A DNA stretch of 64,000 bases from Leifsonia sp. SCN 70-46. GTDB lineage: Bacteria; Actinomycetota; Actinomycetes; Actinomycetales; Microbacteriaceae. A program made the position numbers and the translations under genes. The notes under the pieces were generated by a model. The model worked only from the letters and a program-made list of their open reading frames with translations, did no database searches and was not told the DNA's origin. The stretch spans positions 124,001 through 188,000 of the forward strand of contig MEFY01000002.1 in NCBI GenBank assembly GCA_001725325.1, read 5' to 3'. This document shows, in pieces, positions 36,104 through 43,843 of this stretch (position 1 is the first letter of the stretch; each line of letters starts with the position of its first letter).

Positions 36104-36464
36104 CGGGCGTCGCCTTAGGCAGGTCGAGCCCGAGTAACTGGGCCCGGCGACCCTCTATCGCGAGGATGGTGCGATAGAGCGCGGTGCGCTCGCCCTGGCT
36201 GTCAGCGAGCTTGAGGTCGACGTGCGCCGAGCGCAGCAGGCCGTTGAGCCTGTCCTCGACTTCGGTGCGCAGTTCGTCGGCGGTCTGGGCCGCGAGGCGC
36301 CCGTAGCCGACGCGCGTGAGCTCTGCGGCCTCGGTCGCGCTCACGCCGATGCGCACCGCGATGTCGTCGTAGTCGTGGCCCTCGCGGCGCAGCATGACCG
36401 CGCGCACCGCGAGCTCTACGCGCTGCTGCGAGTCGAGGCGCTCGAGCTCTTTAGTCCTCGCCAT
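36096..36464 (-). CDS. HTH protein resembling a phage terminase small subunit
   Basis: This 122-residue protein has an N-terminal helix-turn-helix (VMLRREGHDYDDIAVRIGVSATEAAELTR), a helical middle, and ends IEGRRAQLLGLDLPK. That C-terminal RRAxLLGLD motif is typical of small terminase or packaging-recognition proteins in actinophages. The chosen ATG is followed by ARTKELERLDSQQRVE; longer forms upstream read through the preceding gene. It overlaps neighbours on both sides (14 bp and 8 bp). In phage satellites such a protein would redirect helper-phage packaging. The function here is inferred. Confidence 0.6.
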   Translation of the reverse strand: MARTKELERLDSQQRVELAVRAVMLRREGHDYDDIAVRIGVSATEAAELTRVGYGRLAAQTADELRTEVEDRLNGLLRSAHVDLKLADSQGERTALYRTILAIEGRRAQLLGLDLPKATPGE

Positions 36465-37137
36465 CGGTGGCCTCGTCGAGCTCGCGCTTGGTCGGTGCCG
36501 TGCCTCGGCGGTGTGCAGTGAGCTGAAGGCTCGTGTGGCCAACGGCGGCCCCCATCTCCTCGAGCGCGGTACCCACGTAGAAGGGCCGCTTCGAGCCCTG
36601 CGGGTCGCGGTACTTGAGCAGCATGCGGCCCTGCCGGTCGTTCTCGAAGAACATGCCCAGGAGGCCGAACGTCGCGTCGGCCTCGCTCGTGGCGTTCTCG
36701 AAGGCCTTGCGTGCCAGAGCCATGCGCTCGAGCGCCTGCTCGGCGCCGGTCAGCGCCGCGGCCTCCAGGGTGGCCCGGTTCGCGTTGACCTCCGCAACGA
36801 GCGCTGCGTAGCTGTGCTCGAAGGCCGCGATGCTCGCCTCGTGCGCGAGCGCCGCGTCCTCGGTGGCTTCTTGGGCGATCCTGATGCTCTTGCGGATGTC
36901 CTTGGGGAGATCCTTCTTCCTGATCGCGAGCTCGGCCGCCCGCTGTGACACGAGCCTCTTGGCCTCGTCGACAGCCTTGATGGCAGAGTCGAGCTCACGG
37001 CGTCGCTCCTTCATGGTCGCCGCTGCCCGCTGGCTTTCCAGAGCAGCCTCGAGCACGGACGGGACAGGTGCGAGACTCGCCTCCGAGAGGCTGACGGCGT
37101 AGCGCTCGTGTCGTGCGGATGTCATGTAGTCGATCAT
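36451..37137 (-). CDS. Coiled-coil hypothetical protein of the element
   Basis: This 228-residue, almost wholly alpha-helical protein has long Ala/Glu/Lys-rich heptad-like stretches (about residues 30-165). The C-terminal part is more globular (FGLLGMFFENDRQGRMLLKYRDPQGSKRPFYVG). The ATG has AAAGGAAA upstream. It lies 22 bp downstream of the prim-pol gene on the same strand and overlaps the HTH gene by 14 bp. It may be a scaffold or DNA-associated protein; no family is recognised. Confidence 0.6.
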   Translation of the reverse strand: MIDYMTSARHERYAVSLSEASLAPVPSVLEAALESQRAAATMKERRRELDSAIKAVDEAKRLVSQRAAELAIRKKDLPKDIRKSIRIAQEATEDAALAHEASIAAFEHSYAALVAEVNANRATLEAAALTGAEQALERMALARKAFENATSEADATFGLLGMFFENDRQGRMLLKYRDPQGSKRPFYVGTALEEMGAAVGHTSLQLTAHRRGTAPTKRELDEATDGED

Positions 37138-37159
37138 TTTTGGTTTCCTTTTCTGGTGG

Positions 37160-39100
37160 TCAGGCGATGGGCGTGCCGGTCGAGCGCGGGGATTCTGGGA
37201 GGTATCGCGACCAAGCATCGGCAAAGTCGCGAGCATCCCAGCCGCGCGCTGTGCCGCCGGCCGAGGGGTCGAACCGGATGGTGTGCGCGAGCGGAATGTT
37301 GTACGGGCCGAACATCTTGGTGAGGTAACGCCCGTCGATCGGCCCGCGCCCGCCAAGGTCGCCCCACGGCGCGTCGTCAAGAGCGATGAGCTTGTGCAGG
37401 AGCTCGTCTTTGCCGATGCGCTTGCGGCCGTCGATGATGCGCCGTGTGTCGGCTAGCAGGCGCACGCCCAACGTGGCGGGCCGGTCGCGGGCGTCGGTGA
37501 CCATCGCGACCGCAGCGGCCTGCGCGGTCTCGGGCCAATGCCCTCCCGCAGCGGAGGCGACCGCGAGCAACGGCTCCCATACGTCGGCGTCTCTGTCGGC
37601 GATGCCGTCGGGCATCGTGGGCCACGGGTCGCCGATTCGCTTGCGTGCGGTGCGTGACCACGCGGCGAGCCTGTCACGCGTGTGCTCGAGCTCGGCGCCG
37701 TTGACGCGCTCGCGGTACGGCTCGACCTTCTCGCTCGGCGAGCGCCGCCGCATCTTGATGACCGTGGACCGGGTCATGATCGTGTCGGGAAGCTCTCCGA
37801 GCCCTGCCATGGCGACCGGCGCAAAGGTGGGGAACTCCTCGAGCACGACTTCCTTCCCACGTACCGACGCCCGGCTGTACATCGCCCCGCGTCGGTGCCC
37901 GCTGTTGAGAATGCCGCGCAGCTCTTCCGCCGCGGCGTCGCGCGCCCGCGTGCCGAAGAGCGCGTCGACCTCGTCGTACAAGATCGTCACGTCGCCGTCA
38001 GCAGTGCGGCGAGCGAGGTAGGCGGCCGAAACGTTGACCGTCTCGATGGGGTTGGCGACGAGTCGCCCCAGCACCTCGAGGGCGCGGGTCTTGCCGCTGC
38101 CAGGCTCGGGGCTCAGCACCGCGAGCCTGGGCGACGAGTCGAACCGGTTGATGAGGTGCGTGTGCGCGGCCCAGAGCGTCGCGGTGACGGCCGCCTCGTC
38201 GCTCGGGAAGGCGACGAACCGCTCGAGTTGCGCGCGCACCTCGTCGAGCACCGTGGCGCCCGCGGTGGGGTTCACCTTCACGCGCTCGGCCTTCGGAAGC
38301 TTGAACGTCTTGGGCGGCATGCCGTGATGACGCACCGAGCCTGCAAGAGCGTTGTCGAAGTGGCGGCCGCTCTCGGGGTAGTGCTCAACGTAGCGAGCCC
38401 GCGCTTTGCGCAGCAGGGTCGCGATACCGCGGTCGCCGCGCGTACCGAGTCCGACGAGCTGGCCGACGGCCTCGAGCAGGGTGTCGTGGTCGGTGTCGTG
38501 GCGGGTGATGCGCTTGGCCGCCCGGCGGGCTTCCCTGCTCGGCTCGCCCTTGCGCTGCGCCTTGAGCCATTCCGCGACGCCAACCTCGGCAGCTTTCGAG
38601 CTCTTCGCCTTGGCCGGCACGCGCGACCACTTCGGCGCTGGCGCGATGCGGTCGCGGAAGTCGTCGCCGGGCAGCTTGCCGTAGTAGATCAAGAAGCCGA
38701 CCCCGGCGCGGATGTCGACACCGGGCACCGGCACCCCCTGGGCGATGGTGAGCGCCTTACCCTCGGGTGCTGCGTAGACGTGGTGACGCCCGCCGCTCGG
38801 CGTGCGGTAGGTCCACGTCTCGGGCAACGTGATCCTCGCCGCCTTGAGGTTGTCGACGCCCGAGCCGCTGCCCTTGTCGACGTCTAGGTCGACGCCGACG
38901 AGCCCGCTCTTGCCCATGTGCATGCCGATGGCGGCGCCCGGGTGGTCGATGAGCCACCACGTGGCGATCCGCTCCTTGTCGGTAGTGGCCTCCTCGCCCC
39001 ACTTCACGAGCGGCCGCTTGTCAGGCATCTTGACCGGGAACACCGCGACGCCCGCCTTGGCGAGCGCCAGAGCGATAAGAGTGTTGTCGTGCTTGGTCAT
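37160..39100 (-). CDS. Bifunctional DNA primase/polymerase with DUF3631 ATPase-like domain
   Basis: This 646-residue replication protein is typical of actinobacterial integrative plasmids and satellites. The N-terminal prim-pol domain has the catalytic acids in GVDLDVD (71-75), SGGRHHVY (102-109) and VDIRAGVGFLIYYG (D129). The C-terminal DUF3631 helicase-like domain has Walker A SPEPGSGKT (about 330-338) and Walker B VTILYDEVDAL (about 371-381). It would prime and perhaps unwind the element's own origin. An iteron-like array about 0.9 kb upstream is the likely target. It overlaps the upstream small gene by 4 bp and heads the downstream minus-strand genes. Confidence 0.88.
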   Translation of the reverse strand: MTKHDNTLIALALAKAGVAVFPVKMPDKRPLVKWGEEATTDKERIATWWLIDHPGAAIGMHMGKSGLVGVDLDVDKGSGSGVDNLKAARITLPETWTYRTPSGGRHHVYAAPEGKALTIAQGVPVPGVDIRAGVGFLIYYGKLPGDDFRDRIAPAPKWSRVPAKAKSSKAAEVGVAEWLKAQRKGEPSREARRAAKRITRHDTDHDTLLEAVGQLVGLGTRGDRGIATLLRKARARYVEHYPESGRHFDNALAGSVRHHGMPPKTFKLPKAERVKVNPTAGATVLDEVRAQLERFVAFPSDEAAVTATLWAAHTHLINRFDSSPRLAVLSPEPGSGKTRALEVLGRLVANPIETVNVSAAYLARRTADGDVTILYDEVDALFGTRARDAAAEELRGILNSGHRRGAMYSRASVRGKEVVLEEFPTFAPVAMAGLGELPDTIMTRSTVIKMRRRSPSEKVEPYRERVNGAELEHTRDRLAAWSRTARKRIGDPWPTMPDGIADRDADVWEPLLAVASAAGGHWPETAQAAAVAMVTDARDRPATLGVRLLADTRRIIDGRKRIGKDELLHKLIALDDAPWGDLGGRGPIDGRYLTKMFGPYNIPLAHTIRFDPSAGGTARGWDARDFADAWSRYLPESPRSTGTPIA

Positions 39101-39459
39101 GCGCGGTCAGCGTCGAAGGCGCCGAGCGTCTGGCGCGCGACATCGCGACGAAGGCGCAGACGGGCCTCGCGGATGCGCTGCTCGTAAGTCAGCGGCCGGC
39201 GCTCGGCGTCGATCTGCTCGAGGTAGGGGCTGAGCTCGTCGATCGTCGGGCCGGTCGACGGGCGCGGCTTAGGCTCGCGCACGTCCTCGCCGCGTGCGCG
39301 GGCAGCGTCGCGGGTCGCCTTGCGAGCCGCCGCCGACGCGAGCCCGGCTTTTCGCGCCGACTCGACGCGCTCTTCGGGCGTCATGCGTGCAGCCCTCGAG
39401 AGGCCACCGAGTGCCCCGACTTTGCGCAACCGCTCGACGCGCCTGTCCTCGGCGCTCAC
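39097..39459 (-). CDS. Hypothetical helical protein upstream of the primase gene
   Basis: This 120-residue, Arg/Ala/Glu-rich helical protein includes KVGALGGLSRAARMTPEERVESARKAGLASAAARKATRD, which looks like a DNA-associated basic helix. GPTIDELSPYLEQIDAERRPLTYEQRIREARLRL follows. The GTG start forms a GTGA overlap with the preceding small frame, and the stop overlaps the prim-pol start by 4 bp. Such small proteins often precede replication genes on actinobacterial elements. The function is unknown. Confidence 0.6.
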   Translation of the reverse strand: MSAEDRRVERLRKVGALGGLSRAARMTPEERVESARKAGLASAAARKATRDAARARGEDVREPKPRPSTGPTIDELSPYLEQIDAERRPLTYEQRIREARLRLRRDVARQTLGAFDADRA

Positions 39460-39647
39460 CGTGCGCCTCGCAGCAGGCTGCTGATGCTGTTGACGAAGGG
39501 GTCGGCGGCGCGGGCCAGGGCGCGGATACGGGCGCGCTGCTCGAGCGGGATGGGCGGCAGCGCGGCGATGGCGGCGGCATGCACGCCGTCGGGGTCGCCG
39601 AGGAGGGGATCGGGAGAAGTAGTAAGAGCCGACAAATGCGGAACCAA
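39456..39647 (-). CDS. Possible small protein at the head of the replication operon
   Basis: A frame of up to 63 residues ends in IPLEQRARIRALARAADPFVNSISSLLRGAR and overlaps the next gene by GTGA. The tight coupling favours a real gene. However, the first start available is TTG without a clear Shine-Dalgarno, and internal starts would give a protein of about 45 residues. Confidence 0.4.
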   Translation of the reverse strand: MVPHLSALTTSPDPLLGDPDGVHAAAIAALPPIPLEQRARIRALARAADPFVNSISSLLRGAR

Positions 39648-40264
39648 TCAGAAAACCGCGCACGCCGGGTGCGTCAGTGTTTGGTATCCGTCACCGCGTT
39701 CAACGCGATTCCGTGCCTCAGAAGAGGGTTGGAGCAAGGGCTCTTGGGGAGAGATTAACCTGTGCTCCGTCACCTGTCAACGTTCCGACAGACCGTTTCG
39801 ACTTGTCGACTGGCCACTCAGTCTGATGTACGTTCTAACGCTCCGAGCCCAGCAAATAGGCGGAACCTGAGCGAGTTGGTGGCGCTCGTCGACACACCGC
39901 GTGCTGTGTCATACGTGGCGGCCGATGCACCGTAGCCCCGGGCGTGGAGAGAGCCAGGCGTCACGATTCGAGGGGCCGCGTGATGCCTGTGATGGGTGTG
40001 ATGGGGAACGCCAAGCGGGCGCGGGAGGGGCGCTTTCTTACCTCTACACCACACCTCCCATCTACCCGTAAGGCACAGCCATCACGCGCGCTTACGTCAG
40101 TTCCCATCACATCCGTCACAGCCATCACCCGACTGCTCGCGGTGGATAAGTCGCCCGCCCGGGTACGCCTTGTGCACAACGGCGGGCGCTGTAGCGCTTG
40201 CGGCGTATCCCGTGTCGGCGTCGGGGAGTAGCGTGAACTCCTAAACAACCCGAAAGGATTACTC
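39648..40264. other. Non-coding region of the element with iteron-like array
   Basis: No gene is supported in these 617 bp, between the minus-strand replication genes and a plus-strand pair of small genes. Its composition is less GC-rich than the genes around it. It holds the 9-bp repeat array described separately and presumably the divergent promoters. It is the natural candidate for the element's origin and regulatory centre. Confidence 0.55.
39981..40127. repeat. Iteron-like 9-bp repeats in two facing blocks
   Basis: Three contiguous 9-mers, TGATGCCTG, TGATGGGTG and TGATGGGGA, span 39981-40007. Three more in the opposite orientation span 40101-40127 (TGATGGCTG, TGACGGATG and TGATGGGAA when read on minus). 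An isolated TGATGGCTG copy lies on minus at 40076-40084. The blocks face each other across 93 bp. Head-to-tail units of equal length are typical of iteron origins bound by a replication initiator. The prim-pol operon is directly downstream on the minus strand. Confidence 0.7.
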
Positions 40265-40444
40265 ATGGCTCAGCACGAGACGAAGGAAGCACTCTTCGCG
40301 GCGATTGCGGCGACGACCCAGGACCTGCTCGACAACACCGCGGTCAACGTGTTGCAGCGCGCCTCATCGCTCCAGCACCTGGCGCTTGCCTACCGCTACG
40401 TCGCGGGCGGCACGCAGCCCGGCTCGTCGGTCGTCGAGAAGTAG
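40265..40444 (+). CDS. Small hypothetical protein of the element
   Basis: This 59-residue protein, MAQHETKEALFAAIAATTQD followed by a helical region and a GGTQPGSSVVEK tail, has an ATG with AAAGGA seven bases upstream. It is followed after 3 bp by the zinc-ribbon gene, so they form a two-gene operon. It is soluble and mostly helical, with no recognised family. Confidence 0.65.
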   Translation: MAQHETKEALFAAIAATTQDLLDNTAVNVLQRASSLQHLALAYRYVAGGTQPGSSVVEK

Positions 40445-40447
40445 ACG

Positions 40448-40630
40448 ATGGACCAAGCGAAGGAAGGCCCGGCACCCTGCGGCATCTGTGGTGGGCAAGT
40501 GCGCGAAAAGCTCGTGCAGTCGCGCGGCCGCACCGTAGGTGGCGGGATTGACTACGACGTGAAGCGGATATGCCAGAACCCGAAGTGCAACAGCAATACG
40601 GGCGACATGTCGCTGACGGACGCCGTCTAG
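40448..40630 (+). CDS. Small zinc-ribbon protein of the element
   Basis: This 60-residue protein has two cysteine pairs, CGICG and CQNPKC, spaced about 30 residues apart. This is a four-Cys zinc ribbon likely to bind DNA, RNA or a protein. It starts 3 bp after the previous stop and converges with the recombinase gene with a 4-bp overlap. The function is unknown; regulation of the recombinase or of replication is possible. Confidence 0.65.
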   Translation: MDQAKEGPAPCGICGGQVREKLVQSRGRTVGGGIDYDVKRICQNPKCNSNTGDMSLTDAV

Positions 40631-42198
40631 CCCCAGCGAGGCACTAGGTCGACGGTCAGGGCCATCGCCGCGTCGGACATGTTCCGGCGGTTGCCCTGAC
40701 CCACGCTGTACACGATGACGGCGTAAAGCTGCTCGAGGATGGCGCGGCGAACGCCGAGCGAGAGGCTGCGCCACGTCGCTGCGACGTCCGTCGCGCCCAC
40801 GATGTCGGCGAGCGCGGTGGTGTCGACGCCCTCGGCGAGGCGTGCGCGCAGCTCGGTGACTCGAGCGTTGGCTCGCTTGGTCAGGCGCACCCGCTCGGCA
40901 CGGTCGATGAGCCCGTCCTGCTCATCGTCGCCCGCCTGGCGCACGGTCGCCTCGAGCCGCGCGAGCTCGGCGGTGATGGCCGGCACGTCGGGCCGCTCAC
41001 GGCTCACGAGCAAGTCGGCGCCGAGCGACGCAATGGTCTGCACGACCCGGCGCTCGACGAAGTCGTCGAGGGGCCCGCCGCGACGCATGAAGTGAGCCAT
41101 CGAGCGGCAACGGTACGAGTGGATGCCTGCCTCGCCACCTCCCGCGCGGATGCCCTCGCCACACCTCTCGGCGGCGACCTCGAGCGCCGCCTCGCCCTCG
41201 GTGATGCCACGCTCGGCTGCACGCGCAGCGATGGCGTCGCCGTCTCGCGCGCCGTGCCCGCCGCAGACTGCGATGCCCGACAGCAGCCACTTGCGTGACG
41301 GCCCGGGTGATGTCTTGCGGTCGGGATGGGCGAGGCGCGCGGCGGCTGCCTCCCACTGCTCGGGCGTGACGATGGCGGGCCAGTCGCCCGCGACGCACAT
41401 TGCGCGGGTGATGCTTCGTTGGTCGTAGTGTGCGGGCCAGCCACCTTCGGGCGGGAGAGGGAGCAGCCCTGCATAGTAGGGGTTCATCAGCATGCGACGC
41501 AGGGTCGTCGGTCGGAACGGCACGCCCTCGTCGTGGCCCTTGTGCGGCAGGGTGCGACGCCCGCGCTCGTTGAGCTCGCGGGCGATGCTGCCGAGCGCAA
41601 CCCCGGCGAGGAACTGCTCGAAGATCATTCGCACGTCGTCGGCGCGCTCGCCGTCGAGCGCATACGCCTGGGTGGTGCCGCGCTCGGCGCGCTCCTTCGT
41701 CGGTATCCAGGTCAGGCCGTATGGCGCCCTGCCCGAGGTCGGCACGCCCTTGGTTCGTCGATCGGCGTTGGCGAAGACGCGACGCTCTGCTTTGACCTCG
41801 CTCTCATTGCGCGACACCGCAGTCAGCACGTTGGCGATGAGTCGCCCGGCCGGGGATGTCAGGTCGAGCGCGCCGTCCGTCGTGACCGTGGGTACCTTCG
41901 CCGCCGTCAGCGCTTCGAGCGCAGAGAGCGATCTGCCCAGCCTGTCGAGCTTGCGCACGATGAGCACGTCGAACTTCCCGGCTCGTGCGTCGGCGAGCAT
42001 GCGGTCGAAGGCCGTGCCTTCGCCGCGCGCCTTGTAGCCGCTGACGTTGTCGTCCTCGTACGTCTCAACGACTGTGTAGTCGCGGGAGGCTGCGAGCTCC
42101 ACGCATGCCTCAATCTGACGCTTGATACCCTCGGGTTCGGCGACGGATTGGCGCGCGTAGATGGCTGCGCGCAGCAATTTCGGTGTCTTCGGCGTCAT
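40627..42198 (-). CDS. Large serine recombinase (integrase)
   Basis: This 523-residue integrase has a resolvase-type catalytic domain at the N terminus: nucleophile S18 in IYARQS, then LIVRKLDRLGRS. A recombinase domain (GRAPYGLTWIP ... TLRRMLMNPYYAG) follows, then a zinc-ribbon region (LLSGIAVCGGHG ... YRCRSMAHFMRR) and a coiled-coil C-terminal part. Its start lies about 25 bp from the right junction, the usual place for an element's integrase. It would catalyse directional attP x attB recombination into the DUF4244 gene. The start codon is ATG. Confidence 0.93.
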   Translation of the reverse strand: MTPKTPKLLRAAIYARQSVAEPEGIKRQIEACVELAASRDYTVVETYEDDNVSGYKARGEGTAFDRMLADARAGKFDVLIVRKLDRLGRSLSALEALTAAKVPTVTTDGALDLTSPAGRLIANVLTAVSRNESEVKAERRVFANADRRTKGVPTSGRAPYGLTWIPTKERAERGTTQAYALDGERADDVRMIFEQFLAGVALGSIARELNERGRRTLPHKGHDEGVPFRPTTLRRMLMNPYYAGLLPLPPEGGWPAHYDQRSITRAMCVAGDWPAIVTPEQWEAAAARLAHPDRKTSPGPSRKWLLSGIAVCGGHGARDGDAIAARAAERGITEGEAALEVAAERCGEGIRAGGGEAGIHSYRCRSMAHFMRRGGPLDDFVERRVVQTIASLGADLLVSRERPDVPAITAELARLEATVRQAGDDEQDGLIDRAERVRLTKRANARVTELRARLAEGVDTTALADIVGATDVAATWRSLSLGVRRAILEQLYAVIVYSVGQGNRRNMSDAAMALTVDLVPRWG

Positions 42199-42218
42199 AT
42201 CCCCAATTGTGCCGTAAC

Positions 42219-42231
42219 CGCCCGACAGCGG
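42219..42231. other. attR-like junction (right edge of the integrative element)
   Basis: The split DUF4244 gene resumes at about 42225-42226, where plus-strand CCCGACAGC corresponds to CCCCACGGC at the left edge. The element side (GTGCCGTAACCGCCCGAC) is next to the recombinase start. Only a central dinucleotide and a few flanking bases are shared with the left junction. Confidence 0.65.
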
Positions 42232-42304
42232 CGAGCGTCGCGACCGCGTACTCCGCGGTCGCCGCCCCGCGCTCGGACCGCAGCCGAGCCTTCAGCACCT
42301 TCAT
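42224..42304 (-). pseudogene. 5' fragment of the DUF4244 (Flp-pilin-like) gene
   Basis: The first 26-27 codons encode MKVLKARLRSERGAATAEYA then VATLAAV. This is the basic leader and the G-A-A-T-A-E-Y prepilin-type signal of DUF4244/Flp-like proteins. It has a GGGAG Shine-Dalgarno. Beyond the junction the frame runs 36 codons into the element and stops, antisense-free but overlapping the recombinase start. The rest of the protein is at 33239-33340. Confidence 0.85.
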
Positions 42305-42368
42305 GACAGCTCCCGTCTCGGCCCGAGCACGACGAGTCTCGTCGGAGAGGGGGCGACCCGCGCGCGAC

Positions 42369-42397
42369 GGCGGCGGGTCGGTACACGACCCGCCGCC
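42369..42397 (-). terminator. Terminator hairpin after the DUF1761 gene
   Basis: A perfect 11-bp stem (42369-42379 with 42387-42397) has a 7-base loop, placed 20 bp past the DUF1761 stop. Confidence 0.75.
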
Positions 42398-42416
42398 GCA
42401 CGCCCTGGGGAGGACG

Positions 42417-42821
42417 TCAGCGCCAGAGCACGAGCGCCGCGCTCACCGCGAGGCTCGACACGACGAAGTACGGCGCGTTGAGCACGCCGTAGTACAGCGG
42501 CCGCGGGAAGTTCGGGTTGAGCGCGATCTGGAACGTCATCGCCGAGAGGTAGCCCACCCCCACGATCGCGCCGAACACGAGGGCGTCGCCGATCGACGTG
42601 ACATCGAGGGCGCGCAGCAGCACGGCGCTCGTGAGGGTCACGAGCAGTCCGCACACGACGGGCCCGAGGTTGCGCGCGAGACCCGACGGGCCGCGGTCGG
42701 TGCGACCCAGGGCGGCGAGGTAGGGCTTGGCGATGATGACGCCGAAGTACAGGCCGCCGAGCGCCGACGAGATGACGAAGGCGACGAGCACGGCGAGCCA
42801 GTTGAGCTGGACGAGGAACAT
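42417..42821 (-). CDS. DUF1761-type small membrane protein
   Basis: This 134-residue protein has four predicted transmembrane helices, starting VQLNWLAVLVAFVISSALGGLYFG. The N-terminal NWLAVLVA and the later MTFQIALN resemble the DUF1761 family. The family's function is unknown. The ATG has AAGGAG upstream. It is divergent from a WYL-domain regulator gene, a pairing that suggests the regulator controls it. Confidence 0.75.
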   Translation of the reverse strand: MFLVQLNWLAVLVAFVISSALGGLYFGVIIAKPYLAALGRTDRGPSGLARNLGPVVCGLLVTLTSAVLLRALDVTSIGDALVFGAIVGVGYLSAMTFQIALNPNFPRPLYYGVLNAPYFVVSSLAVSAALVLWR

Positions 42822-42904
42822 GATGACTCCTTGGGGTAGGTGAGACCCCAGACTCGCAGCGGTGCCGGTCAGTTTCTGTCCGCTATTCGGGAGAGAATCG
42901 ACGC

Positions 42905-43843
42905 ATGGCCACGTCGTCGCGCATGCTCACGCTGCTGTCGCTGCTGCAGGCGCGCCGCGACTGGCCCGCGCAGCGGCTCGCCGCGCGGCTCGAGGTCAGC
43001 GAGCGCACGGTGCGCCGCGATATCGACCGGCTGCGCGAGCTCGGCTACCGCATCCACGCCGTCATGGGTCCCGACGGCGGCTACCGCCTCGAAGCCGGCT
43101 CGGAGCTGCCGCCCCTCCTGTTCGACGACGAGCAGGCCGTCGTGCTCGCGCTCGCGCTGCAGTCGCTCGAGGTCGGCGGATCGGGGCTCGAGGATGCGGC
43201 GGGCCGGGCCCTCGCGACCGTGCGGCAGCTCATGCCCTCCCGCCTGCGGCACCGCGTCGACGCCGTGCGGGTGGCGGCGATCCGGCAGGGCGGGGCGCCC
43301 GTGGACGCCGAGGTGCTCGCGACCCTGGGCGGCGCCATCCGCGACGGCGTCACGCTCCGCTTCGACTACGGCGGATCGCCCCGCCGGGCCGAGCCGCACC
43401 GCCTCGTCGCGCGCGGCGGCCGCACCTACCTGCTCACGTGGGACCTCGACCGCGACGACTGGCGCACGTTCCGAGTCGACCGCCTGCTGCCGCGCGTGCC
43501 GCACGGTCCGCGCTTCCGCGAGCGCGAGATCCCGGGCGGCGACGCCGCGGCCTTCGTCGCCGCGCGCTTCAAGGGCTCGCAGGATGCCGACGCCTGGCCG
43601 TGCGTCGGCGAGGCCATCCTCTCCGTGCCGGCGCGCGACGTGCTGCCGTACATCGGCGACGGCACGGTCGAGGCGCTCGACGACGGCAGGTGCCGCGTCA
43701 TCCTCGGATCCTGGTCGTGGATCGGCCTCGCGGCCTCGCTCGGCAGGTTCGACGCGGACGTCGAGGTCGTGGGGCCGCCCGAGCTCGCCGAAGGCGTCGC
43801 CGCCCTTGCCCGCCGGATGAGCTCCGCCGCTAGTTCAGCGTGA
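42905..43843 (+). CDS. YafY-type transcriptional regulator (HTH + WYL domain)
   Basis: This 312-residue regulator has an N-terminal HTH_11/DeoR-like helix-turn-helix (RDWPAQRLAARLEVSERTVRRDIDRLRELGYRI). A central WYL domain follows, with AEPHRLVARGGRTYLLTWDLDRDDWRTFRVDRL, and a WCX-like C-terminal domain. WYL regulators sense nucleic-acid or nucleotide-like ligands. It is divergent from the DUF1761 gene over 83 bp and overlaps the end of the convergent secreted-protein gene by 14 bp. Confidence 0.88.
   Translation: MATSSRMLTLLSLLQARRDWPAQRLAARLEVSERTVRRDIDRLRELGYRIHAVMGPDGGYRLEAGSELPPLLFDDEQAVVLALALQSLEVGGSGLEDAAGRALATVRQLMPSRLRHRVDAVRVAAIRQGGAPVDAEVLATLGGAIRDGVTLRFDYGGSPRRAEPHRLVARGGRTYLLTWDLDRDDWRTFRVDRLLPRVPHGPRFREREIPGGDAAAFVAARFKGSQDADAWPCVGEAILSVPARDVLPYIGDGTVEALDDGRCRVILGSWSWIGLAASLGRFDADVEVVGPPELAEGVAALARRMSSAASSA

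Larger units (their letters stand above)
33336..42226. mobile_element. 8.9-kb integrative element in the DUF4244 gene, phage-satellite-like
   Basis: The boundaries come from the split DUF4244 gene: its 3' half ends at the left edge and its 5' half at the right. Inside are a large serine recombinase next to the right junction, a prim-pol/DUF3631 replication protein, a small HTH protein resembling phage terminase small subunits, several short unknown genes, an iteron-like repeat array, and a three-gene cassette at the left edge. Base composition of the left cassette is visibly more AT-rich than the flanks. No capsid, tail, portal or conjugation genes are present. This fits a PICI-like satellite or a minimal integrative plasmid better than a full prophage. 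Confidence 0.85.

Noticed and set aside
42110..42304. Intact 64-residue small protein at the right junction
   Set aside because: Only the first 26-27 codons resemble DUF4244; after the junction the frame enters element sequence and loses the hydrophobic segment. It is treated as a 5' fragment.
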